From: an uncultured Clostridia bacterium
GTDB taxonomy: Bacteria > Bacillota > Clostridia > Oscillospirales > Ruminococcaceae
Direction: 5' to 3'
Assembly: GCA_944386045.1 (NCBI GenBank)
Contig: CALWZO010000046.1
Coordinates: 33,584 to 97,583 of the forward strand
DNA length: 64,000 nt
Part shown: positions 51,512 to 58,905 of the stretch, in pieces
Layout: every line of letters begins with the position of its first letter
Numbering within the stretch: position 1 is the stretch's first letter
Program-made: the position numbers and the translations under genes
The notes under the pieces: generated by a model
What the model saw: the letters and a program-made list of their open reading frames with translations, nothing else
What the model was told of the DNA's origin: nothing
Database searches by the model: none

Positions 51512-52501
51512 ATGGAAAAAAGAAAGATTATTCTGGATGTGGACACAGGCAGTGACGACGCGATAGCAATTGCGGCGGCGGTGCTGTGTGAAGATATTGA
51601 GGTGGTGGGAATTTGCACCGTAGGCGGAAATGTAGAGGTGAAAAACACCACCGACAACACCCTGCGCGTGCTGGAATGCTGCGGCAGGGGAGATATTCCC
51701 GTGTACAGGGGTGCGGCGCTCCCGCTGGCTTCCACTTTGCAGCCTTGGGGATTGCAGGCGGCGGTACTGCCCAGGACCGAGGGCAAAATCGCCCAGGAAA
51801 AGGCCGTGCACCCGGACCATCTGCCGCTGCCGCCCACACAGCTGACAGCCAGGCCCCAAAGCGCAGTGGTGTGGCTGATAAACACGCTGCTGGAAAGTGA
51901 AGATAAGGAAATAACCTTGGTGCCGGTGGGCCCGGTGACAAACATCGCGCTGGCAATGCGCGCTGACGAAAGAATTATTCCGAAAATAAAAGAAATAGTA
52001 CTGATGGGCGGCAGTCACGACACCTATCCGCCAACCCAGGCGTCAGAGTTCAATGTATGGTGCGACCCGGAGGCAATGGAAATACTGCTGCAAAGCGGGG
52101 TAAAAATAACAATGGTATCGCTGGACGCCACCGGCCACGCCTGCCTGGACAGAAATCAGGCTGATATGATAAGGGCAATCGGCACATCGCCGGCAAACCT
52201 TACCGCCGATCTGATATACCAGCGACTGAAAGCCTCCGCTGCCGAAGGCGACCGGGAGGGCAAAGGCGTGGGTGCTGCACTGCATGATGTGCTGGCGGTA
52301 TGCGCAGTGGTGCATCCGCAGGTGCTGACTGAAATTGACCACACCAGCTGTCATGTGGACCTGGGACACGGTTATGCTTATGGCGAAACCGTCCTGGGAC
52401 GAAACTATAAATTCAGCCCCATGCCCAAAAACTGCTACTACGCAAAAAAAGCTGACAGCCGGATGTTTTTTGACTGGCTGTATGGGGTGCTGAAAGAATA
52501 G
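51512..52501 (+). CDS. Inosine-uridine-preferring nucleoside hydrolase, copy 1
   Basis: This 329-residue enzyme starts behind GACGGAGGCCGGC. ILDVDTGSDDAIAI holds the calcium-binding aspartates D9, D11, D15 and D16; VLMGG, AEF-like SEFNVWCDPEA and a late HDVLAVCAVVHP supply the remaining active-site residues. It splits ribonucleosides into base and ribose for salvage. It is a paralog of the gene at 53935; a MalY-like gene lies between them. Confidence 0.93.
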   Translation: MEKRKIILDVDTGSDDAIAIAAAVLCEDIEVVGICTVGGNVEVKNTTDNTLRVLECCGRGDIPVYRGAALPLASTLQPWGLQAAVLPRTEGKIAQEKAVHPDHLPLPPTQLTARPQSAVVWLINTLLESEDKEITLVPVGPVTNIALAMRADERIIPKIKEIVLMGGSHDTYPPTQASEFNVWCDPEAMEILLQSGVKITMVSLDATGHACLDRNQADMIRAIGTSPANLTADLIYQRLKASAAEGDREGKGVGAALHDVLAVCAVVHPQVLTEIDHTSCHVDLGHGYAYGETVLGRNYKFSPMPKNCYYAKKADSRMFFDWLYGVLKE

Positions 52502-52548
52502 ATGCAAATGTTTTCAGGCAGTTTATTCAGCTGTCAGCAGATTTTCTG

Positions 52549-52577
52549 TTGACTTTAAAAATGCGCTATTATATAAA
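52549..52577 (+). promoter_or_regulatory. Promoter of second MalY-like gene
   Basis: TTGACT (52549-52554), 17 bp, TATAAA (52572-52577), 33 bp before the GTG start. Confidence 0.65.
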
Positions 52578-52609
52578 AGGATAATATAAATGTTAAAGGG
52601 GTGTTTGGT

Positions 52610-53797
52610 GTGGATTTGTTCCGCGATGAAAATATAAATATGGAAGTGCTGAAAGAAAGGGCATACAATATGCGCTGGGCTGAGGTGGACGAGGGGGTTA
52701 TACCTTTGACCGCAGCCGACTGCGATTTTCCGGCCAGCCAGGCGGTAACCGACGCTATAATTGACTATGCAAAGGCGGGATATTTTTCCTACACGCCCAA
52801 AACCGGTTTTCCAGAATTTAAACAGAGCATTGCCCGTGCGCTGGAGAGAAGAAAGGGCGAAATTGTAAACCCGCAGCTGATTTTACCCATAGACAGCGCC
52901 GCCAGGGGTATGTCTGTTATTGCCGGCGCGTTTTTGTGCCCGGGTGATGAGGCGATTGTGTTTGACCCGGTGGACTATCTGTTCAAAACCAGCATGGAGG
53001 CCGCAGGGGCAAAGATAATACTTTATCCGATGAAAATAAAGGACGGCAGGATAGATTTTTCAGACCTGGAAAGCTACATAACACCGAAAACAAAAATGCT
53101 GGGGCTGTGCAACCCACACAACCCGCTGGGAATGCTGTACCCGATGGAGGACCTGGACCACATACTGTCACTGTCGGAAAAATACGGTTTTTATATAATG
53201 AATGACGAGATATGGTCGGATATAGTTTACTCCGGCAAAAAGTTCACCAGCATTCTGCACCTGGGCGCCGAAAGAAACAGGCGCACCATATCGGTTTTCG
53301 GCTTTTCCAAAAGCTTCGGCATGGCCGGGCTGAGAATAGGCTGTGTGTACTGTCAGGACAAAGATGTTTTTGACAAAGTGCTGGACGCTTCCCAGGTAAT
53401 GAGCACCATAGGCGGTATCTCCTCGCTGTCCCAGGTGGCAGGCGTAGCCTGCTGTGACAAGGGATATGACTGGGTGGACCGGTTTGTTTCACACCTGGAG
53501 AGCAACAGGGACTATGCGCTGGACAGGATAGAGGCAATGCCCGGTATAACCTGCCCCAAACCTGATGCCACATTTGTTCTGTTTCCGGATATTTCCGCCA
53601 CAGGAATGAAAGCGGAAGAACTGGTGGAGCTGATAAAGACAAAATACAAGCTGGCACTGGTGCCCGGCGGGCGGCAGTTTTTCGGGCCCGGCTCGGAAGG
53701 ACATATAAGAATATGCCTGGCCACCGGCAGGAAAGTGCTGGAAGAGGGCATGAACAGGCTGGAAAAAGCAATGAAAGATATATGCGCTGGCAAATAG
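52610..53797 (+). CDS. PLP-dependent aminotransferase / C-S lyase, MalY-like
   Basis: GTG 52610 lies 8 nt behind AAAGGGG; the upstream GTG at 52601 overlaps that site. The 395-residue product has VIPLTAADCDFPAS (MalY/PatB-type N-terminus, but CDF instead of MDF), NPHNPLGMLY, NDEIWSDIVY and Schiff-base lysine K234 (FSKSFGMAGLR), and a C-terminal GGRQFFGPGSEGHIRI. It differs much from the gene at 24246 and uses ordinary codons. Role could be C-S lyase or transaminase; it sits between two nucleoside hydrolases. Confidence 0.85.
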   Translation: MDLFRDENINMEVLKERAYNMRWAEVDEGVIPLTAADCDFPASQAVTDAIIDYAKAGYFSYTPKTGFPEFKQSIARALERRKGEIVNPQLILPIDSAARGMSVIAGAFLCPGDEAIVFDPVDYLFKTSMEAAGAKIILYPMKIKDGRIDFSDLESYITPKTKMLGLCNPHNPLGMLYPMEDLDHILSLSEKYGFYIMNDEIWSDIVYSGKKFTSILHLGAERNRRTISVFGFSKSFGMAGLRIGCVYCQDKDVFDKVLDASQVMSTIGGISSLSQVAGVACCDKGYDWVDRFVSHLESNRDYALDRIEAMPGITCPKPDATFVLFPDISATGMKAEELVELIKTKYKLALVPGGRQFFGPGSEGHIRICLATGRKVLEEGMNRLEKAMKDICAGK

Positions 53798-53801
53798 GCC
53801 A

Positions 53802-53838
53802 AAAACACCGGGCAGAAAAATCTGCCCGGTGTTTTAAT
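53802..53838 (+). terminator. Terminator of second MalY-like gene
   Basis: AAAACACCGGGCAGA, loop AAAA, TCTGCCCGGTGTTTT. Confidence 0.92.
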
Positions 53839-53870
53839 AACTCGTTCAACGGGCGGGTATGGCAAATCTG

Positions 53871-53899
53871 TTGACTGTATCATATTTTTTGGATATTAT
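53871..53899 (+). promoter_or_regulatory. Promoter of second nucleoside hydrolase
   Basis: TTGACT (53871-53876), 17 bp, TATTAT (53894-53899). Confidence 0.7.
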
Positions 53900-53934
53900 A
53901 AAATTAAATATAACACCTTTCAAGGAGGTCATTT

Positions 53935-54906
53935 ATGAGAAAAATAATACTTGATGTGGACACCGGCACCGATGACGCCATAGCCATAATGTGCGCCATA
54001 CAGTCACCGCGGCTGGAGGTGGTGGGAATATGCACGGTCAACGGCAACCGCGGCATAACCTACACCACCGAAAACACCTGCCGCCTGCTGGAATATCTGG
54101 GCAGGGAGGAGATACCGGTGTACAAGGGCTGCGCCCTGCCTATGGTTTCCACCCTGCCGGCGTGGAGAAGACCGGAAATACCCTACGGCGGCAAGGAATT
54201 TAAAGCGCAGGAGGTACACGGTGACTGGCTGGATCTGCCGCCCAGCAAAAACAAAAAACCGGAGGCCATGGACGCGGTGTCCTGGTATATTAAAACCCTC
54301 AGTGAAACAAAGGAAAAAATCACGCTGGTGCCTGTGGGCCCGCTGACCAACCTGGCCATCGCACTGCGCGCCAAGCCGGAGATAGTGGAAAATATCGAGG
54401 AGATAGTGATAATGGGGGGCGCCTATGCCCACGGCAACATAACTGCGGCGGCGGAGTTCAACTGGTGGTGTGATCCGGAGGCCGCAAAGATAGTGATGGA
54501 CTGCGGCGCAAAGATAACAATAGTTCCGCTGGATGCCACCCACAAGGCGCTGGTCAGCGGCAGTGAGGCGGACGAGATAGAAAAAGGCGGTACAAAAGCC
54601 TGTATTGCTGCCGCAGACTTTATCAAGAGAAGGATAAGAGGATACGCGGTGTTCCAGCCGGTGGGCGATGACATGACCCCGGTACACGATGCGCTGGCGG
54701 TGCTGTATCTGCTGGACGAGGGCGTGTGTGAAGATGTGCACGAGATGTATGTGGATGTGGACTGCGGCCACGGCGCATCCGACGGCATGTCCATTGTAGA
54801 TGTGGACCACAGATATGAGGACAAAGCGCCCAACTGCCGCTTTGCGTTCAGCGCCAACAGGGAAAAATTCGTAAAGCTGTTGACGGAAGTGCTGAAAGCA
54901 AGATAA
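53935..54906 (+). CDS. Inosine-uridine-preferring nucleoside hydrolase, copy 2
   Basis: This 323-residue enzyme starts behind CAAGGAGGTCATTT. ILDVDTGTDDAIAI carries the calcium aspartates D7, D9, D13 and D14; IMGGAYAHGN, AEFNWWCDPEAAK and HDALAVLYL complete the site. NWW here versus NVW in copy 1 suggests different base preference. It has its own promoter and follows the MalY-like terminator, so the three genes are separate units. Confidence 0.93.
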   Translation: MRKIILDVDTGTDDAIAIMCAIQSPRLEVVGICTVNGNRGITYTTENTCRLLEYLGREEIPVYKGCALPMVSTLPAWRRPEIPYGGKEFKAQEVHGDWLDLPPSKNKKPEAMDAVSWYIKTLSETKEKITLVPVGPLTNLAIALRAKPEIVENIEEIVIMGGAYAHGNITAAAEFNWWCDPEAAKIVMDCGAKITIVPLDATHKALVSGSEADEIEKGGTKACIAAADFIKRRIRGYAVFQPVGDDMTPVHDALAVLYLLDEGVCEDVHEMYVDVDCGHGASDGMSIVDVDHRYEDKAPNCRFAFSANREKFVKLLTEVLKAR

Positions 54907-55273
54907 TTTTCCTCTTGCCGGTTGCCGAAAATACATTGCACGCATATAAAAAATATTAGACTTTTTCATGTAAGCGAATATGGCGGCATAGAAAAATTTG
55001 CGCCTGGGCTTTATAAAACAGCCGAAAGAAAAACATAATGTAAGCAGTAGACGAATACAGACTTCCCAGATATCTATTGACCGGGGACTGCACAGGGGCA
55101 CATATCATATAGGGGCGGGCAGTGTATGCGCCTGAAAAGTTATAATTTTCAATACTATTAAATTTATGCAGTAAAAAAAACAGCAGGCGTAAAACCTGCT
55201 GTTTTTTCTTTATGCATCAAAACCCATTCCGGCATAAAATGTTTTATCCTTCACCTGTACTGGCCGTAGATTG
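54907..55273. other. 367-bp intergenic stretch, only a terminator seen
   Basis: No supported ORF, RNA motif or promoter was recognised. A hairpin AAAAACAGCAGG/CCTGCTGTTTTTT lies at 55174-55207 and could end the pseudogene transcript from the right or the nucleoside hydrolase transcript from the left. Confidence 0.5.
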
Positions 55274-55878
55274 TCAGCCCTCTATAACAGCTCCGCCCCA
55301 GATGTAGCTGTCCGTCCATTGCCTGTGGCCGAAAAAGGTGACTTTACAGCTGTCAGTCCTGTTTTTATACTGCGTATTTATGACAAAGCTGAGATACATT
55401 CTCCTGCCGGACCAATGAGCCTGCCGGCTTCCGGGCACAGCGACGGCGCTTACAATCTTTTCCTTGTTCCGGTGGCCTGAAACAAACTTTTCCACAAGCT
55501 GGTCACCGTATTTATTGAACACAAAGGAGGCATACCCACCCCGACAACCGGCAGCGTCCCGGCTGACCGACAAAAAATGAATAACAGCCACCAGCCCTGT
55601 GTACAGCAGTATAACTGCCGCAAATATCAATGCGGGCAAAGCTTTGCGCCTGACCGGCGGTTTTGGGGCTGTGTTTTTTCCTCTTCTCCTATAAGCAGGT
55701 ATCCGGCATCGGTATCAAGCATATCGGACAGCCGCATAAGATTTGATGTGTACGGACTGATGACATTCTTTTCCCATTTGGACACCGACTGTCTGCTTAT
55801 ACCCAGCTTTTCCGCCAGGTATTCCTGTGTAAAACCCTTTTGCTTTCTTTTGGCGGCAATTCTTTCTCACATTGTCAT
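55274..55878 (-). pseudogene. XRE-type HTH regulator with membrane C-terminus, broken by nonsense and frameshift
   Basis: From ATG 55878 (GAGGTGATATTG before it) the minus strand reads MTM, then a TGA (55867-55869), then ERIAAKRKQKGFTQEYLAEKLGISRQSVSKWE, a standard HTH_3 domain. Relatives start MTxGERIAAKR, so GGA probably became TGA. Near a run of six A at about 55676-55681 the frame shifts by one base; the other frame continues with a transmembrane helix (PALIFAAVILLYTGL) and a soluble tail to the stop at 55274. Two independent lesions make it a pseudogene unless both are sequencing errors. Confidence 0.75.
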
Positions 55879-55979
55879 CAATATCACCTCGGAAATATTA
55901 TATATTTTACAGGCGCACCTTTCAACCAACTATCTGTCAACCTGTAAGTGCGCCGGTGGAATTTGTAATTTTCAGCAAA

Positions 55980-56006
55980 AAAACAGCGGGTCAGACCCGC
56001 TGTTTT
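55980..56006 (-). terminator. Terminator of GNAT gene (minus strand)
   Basis: AAACAGCGGGT/ACCCGCTGTTT with A- and T-runs on each side, 7 bp past the GNAT stop. Confidence 0.85.
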
Positions 56007-56012
56007 CTGTTT

Positions 56013-56510
56013 TCAGTCCATGCCGGCAATTTTGCTGCGTCTTTCCATAATGGTGGTGTCCTGCCAGGTGCCAAAACGGTCTTTGGCTATTCTTTCCCTG
56101 GTGCCCACCACGCGCCAGCCGTTTTTCAGACACATTTTTATGCTGGCGGTGTTGATGGAAAATATTGCGGCGTACAGTGACCATACGCCGGACGCTTCGC
56201 TTTCCTTTACGGTGTGTTCCATCAGCAGTGTGCCGACGCCCTGGCTCTGCCAGCCGTTGCGTACATAAAGGCTGACTTCACACACACCTTTGTAACATTC
56301 CCTGGAACTGGTGGCTGACAATGCCGACCAGCCCACCAGCTTGCCGTCCCGGTATGCGCCTATGCGGCAGATGTCCAGGTGGCCTTTGTCCCATTCTTCG
56401 GCGGTGGGAACAACGGTGTTGAATGTGGAGTGTCCGCCCTCTACGCCCTGGGCGTATATTTCCAGCACCTGCGGTATATCCTCTTTAGGTATAGGTTTGA
56501 TTTGTATCAT
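56013..56510 (-). CDS. GNAT N-acetyltransferase, phosphinothricin-acetyltransferase-like
   Basis: This 165-residue protein contains EVSLYVRNGWQSQGVGTLLMEH, with the acetyl-CoA loop Q-x-x-G-x-G, plus NTASIKMCLKNGWRVVGTRERIAKDRFGTWQDTTIMERRS, both typical of the Pat/Bar (phosphinothricin acetyltransferase) family. Many members in soil and gut bacteria acetylate amino acids such as methionine sulfone. Start ATG 56510; single gene. Confidence 0.88.
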   Translation of the reverse strand: MIQIKPIPKEDIPQVLEIYAQGVEGGHSTFNTVVPTAEEWDKGHLDICRIGAYRDGKLVGWSALSATSSRECYKGVCEVSLYVRNGWQSQGVGTLLMEHTVKESEASGVWSLYAAIFSINTASIKMCLKNGWRVVGTRERIAKDRFGTWQDTTIMERRSKIAGMD

Positions 56511-56581
56511 GATCTACAGCCTCTTTTCGCTTTCTTTAAGTATAAACGCACAGGGCAAATAAATCAACAGTTTTATACAGG

Positions 56582-56889
56582 TTACGGGCAGTTGTTTTTT
56601 ACCGCCTTTGCCAGCTCTGCCAGCAGGGCTTTCTGGCTTTCGCTCATATCCGATATCATTGCCGCCAGCCGGCTGTCCGCCTGCTTTTCGCCGAATATCA
56701 GCGGTCACAGCCGGTCTGCAGTGCCCGCGCCAGATCCACCAGCACCCCCAGCGACAGTTTGGTATTGCCGGTTTCGATATGGCTCATATGTGTGGTGGAA
56801 ATATTCACCATTTCAGCCAGCTGTTCCTGGGACATTCCCAGCGCTTTGCGCCTGGCCCTTATTCTTGCCCCTATTTCAAAATAATCCAT
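56582..56889 (-). pseudogene. Small XRE-family regulator, frameshifted in last third
   Basis: The minus strand from ATG 56889 reads 63 residues with a full HTH_3 domain (RIRARRKALGMSQEQLAEMVNISTTHMSHIE), then stops at TGA. In the frame one base back, LIFGEKQADSRLAAMISDMSESQ continues to a stop at 56582; joined, the product would be about 102 residues and match the usual length and C-terminus of this regulator type. A one-base deletion near 56699 explains it. The HTH alone could still bind DNA; dyads resembling its operator lie upstream. Confidence 0.65.
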
Positions 56890-56923
56890 TCAATGCCTCA
56901 TCAGTTAATTTTTACTTGAATTA

Positions 56924-56976
56924 TATAGGCAAAATTCTATAATATAATAAACTGTATAGGCGAAATTATGCCTATA
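56924..56976. promoter_or_regulatory. TATAGGC dyad upstream of XRE regulator, probable operator
   Basis: TATAGGC (56955-56961) and GCCTATA (56970-56976) form a perfect 7-bp dyad with an 8-bp centre. A further half-site TATAGGC lies 31 bp away (56924-56930), about three helix turns. Position just upstream of the XRE gene suggests autoregulation. Confidence 0.6.
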
Positions 56977-57098
56977 TAATTAAAATTTATTATTTTTTCG
57001 CTTTGCGGCCGGCTTTATGACGGTTTTTAAATGGAAAAGCGGCCGGCGGTATGCTAAAATGGGAATGGAGAAATATGTACGAAAGAAAGGATGCAAAA

Positions 57099-57767
57099 AT
57101 GAGAATACTTTTGGTGGAAGATGATGCGTCCATTGTAAAAAACCTGGCTGAATTTCTGACGGTGGAAGGATTTGAAATCGAGTACTGCGACGGACGGCAG
57201 GCGGCCATGGAACTGCTGGAAAGGCACAGGTTTGACCTGGCCCTGCTGGATATATCCCTGAAAGAGGGCAACGGGTATCCGCTGTGCATGAGCATAAAAG
57301 AAAAATATGATATGCCGGTGATATTTGTCAGCGCCATGGGGGACGAGCACAGCGTCGTGGCCGGATTTGACATGGGTGCCGACGATTATATATCCAAACC
57401 CTTCCGCCCCAGGGAACTGCTGTCCAGGATAAAAAATGTACTGCGCCGCACCGGAAAAAGCCAGGCGGTGCTGGAGATAGGCGATGTGCGCGCCGACACA
57501 ATAAAAGGCCTGGTTACAAAAAACGGCTGCGAGGTTTTCCTGTCCGCGCTGGAATACAGGATATTCCTGATATTCCTGGCCAACAAAGGAAAAGTGCTGT
57601 CCAGGCAAAAACTGCTGGAAGAGATATGGGATATCGGCGGAGAATATGTAAACGACAACACGCTGACCGTCTACATCAAAAGGCTGAGGGAAAAGCTGGA
57701 GGACGACCCGCAGAACCCCAAAATAATAAAAACAGTAAGAGGACTGGGCTACAAGATAGAGGATTGA
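57099..57767 (+). CDS. OmpR-family response regulator
   Basis: ATG 57099 lies 8 nt behind GAAAGGA and gives 222 residues. The receiver domain has E7-D8-D9, phosphoacceptor D51 (LALLDISL), and a lysine in SKPFRPRELL. The winged-helix domain ends NTLTVYIKRLREKLEDDPQNPKIIKTVRGLGYKIED, typical of OmpR/PhoB. It forms a two-component system with the histidine kinase 1 bp downstream. Targets unknown; the adjacent RND pump is a possibility but has its own TetR gene. Confidence 0.95.
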   Translation: MRILLVEDDASIVKNLAEFLTVEGFEIEYCDGRQAAMELLERHRFDLALLDISLKEGNGYPLCMSIKEKYDMPVIFVSAMGDEHSVVAGFDMGADDYISKPFRPRELLSRIKNVLRRTGKSQAVLEIGDVRADTIKGLVTKNGCEVFLSALEYRIFLIFLANKGKVLSRQKLLEEIWDIGGEYVNDNTLTVYIKRLREKLEDDPQNPKIIKTVRGLGYKIED

Positions 57768-57768
57768 T

Positions 57769-58752
57769 ATGAAAATTTTTGGTATCAGCGACAGCAGGCT
57801 GCTGTTTTTTGTATATGCTGTTATAATTGCCGGTGCGTTTTTTACCGGCAATCACCGGGCGGCTGCGGCAGTGGCAGCTGCCGGCGGTATAACCCTGGCG
57901 GTGCTGTATGTCAGACGAAAACGCCTGCAAAAGCTGTCCGAGGCCCTGGATATAATCTTGCAGGGGAAAAATACTGTAAATTTCGGCGACTACTGCGAAG
58001 GGGAACTGCACATACTGGAAAACCAGCTGGAAAAGGTGGTTTTAAGGCTGCGCGACCAGTCGGAAAAGCTGAAAGGTGAAAAAATATACCTGATGGACTC
58101 GCTGGCGGACATATCCCACCAGCTGCGCACACCTTTGACCGGAATAAACCTGCTTATCAGCTTTTTGCGCACGCCCCGGCTGAAAGACGAAAAAAGATAC
58201 CGGCTGGTAAAAGATTTGCAGACACTGACCGACCGAATTGACTGGCTGATAAATGCACTGCTGAAGATATCCAAAATAGACGCCGGCCGGATTACCTTCC
58301 GCCGGGACAAGGTGGATGTGCACCGGCTGATACAAAAAAGCCGGCAGCCGCTGGAAATAGCAATGGACCTGAAAAACCAGACGCTGGATTATCAGGCCGG
58401 CGGAGGGGAATATTTCACCGGTGACATGGGCTGGATGTGCGAAGCTGTGGGAAATATAATAAAAAATTGCAGCGAGCACACCCCAGAAGGCGGAAAGATA
58501 ACCGTGCAGGCCGAGCAGACAGCTGTCTACACGCAGATTTCCATATCAGACACCGGCCCCGGTTTTTCACCGCAGGATCTGCCAAACATTTTCAACCGCT
58601 TTTACAAGGGGGAAAATTCCTCCACGCAAAGCGTTGGTATAGGTCTTGCCATGGCAAGGGCAATTATCACCGGGCAAAACGGCACCATAAAGGCGGAAAA
58701 CGGAAACACCGGCGCAAAGTTTATCATAAAAATGTATCACAGTGTATTGTAA
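57769..58752 (+). CDS. Sensor histidine kinase, short intramembrane-sensing type
   Basis: This 327-residue protein has two close membrane helices (about 10-25 and 32-48) with almost no outside loop. The phosphorylated H117 is in DISHQLRTPLTG, N box in IIKNCSEHTPEGG, G1 DTGPGF, F box FNRFYKGEN and G2 GIGLAMARAI complete the kinase. This build is that of intramembrane-sensing (BceS/VanS-like) kinases in Bacillota, which often respond to envelope drugs through an ABC transporter; none is next to it here. Confidence 0.93.
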   Translation: MKIFGISDSRLLFFVYAVIIAGAFFTGNHRAAAAVAAAGGITLAVLYVRRKRLQKLSEALDIILQGKNTVNFGDYCEGELHILENQLEKVVLRLRDQSEKLKGEKIYLMDSLADISHQLRTPLTGINLLISFLRTPRLKDEKRYRLVKDLQTLTDRIDWLINALLKISKIDAGRITFRRDKVDVHRLIQKSRQPLEIAMDLKNQTLDYQAGGGEYFTGDMGWMCEAVGNIIKNCSEHTPEGGKITVQAEQTAVYTQISISDTGPGFSPQDLPNIFNRFYKGENSSTQSVGIGLAMARAIITGQNGTIKAENGNTGAKFIIKMYHSVL

Positions 58753-58757
58753 AACAG

Positions 58758-58785
58758 CAGGCGGAGTTATCCGCCTGTTTTTTTC
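58758..58785 (+). terminator. Terminator of two-component operon
   Basis: CAGGCGGA, loop GTTA, TCCGCCTG then seven T. Confidence 0.92.
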
Positions 58786-58820
58786 AGCTGTAAAACTATT
58801 GTGAAAAATTATGAAAACTA

Positions 58821-58875
58821 TTGATATTGGCAATAGAAAAATATATTATATAAATTGTCCGACCAATCGGTCGGA
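58821..58875 (+). promoter_or_regulatory. Promoter of RND-tetR operon with TetR-type operator
   Basis: TTGATA (58821-58826), 17 bp, TATTAT (58844-58849). TCCGACC (58858-58864), 4 bp, GGTCGGA (58869-58875) is a perfect dyad beginning 9 bp beyond the -10 box, on the expected transcription start. CCGACC/GGTCGG palindromes are typical TetR operators, and a TetR gene ends this operon. Confidence 0.8.
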
Positions 58876-58905
58876 TAAAGTTATTTTATACACAGAGGGT
58901 TGCTT

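Noticed and set aside
54907..55273. Riboswitch or small RNA in the gap after the second nucleoside hydrolase
   Set aside because: No conserved core of any known riboswitch was found on either strand; only a terminator-like hairpin at the end.
55640..55700. Programmed -1 frameshift joining the HTH and membrane parts
   Set aside because: The A-run is not in the reading phase required for a slippery heptamer, and the stop at codon 4 would remain; decay or sequencing error is simpler.
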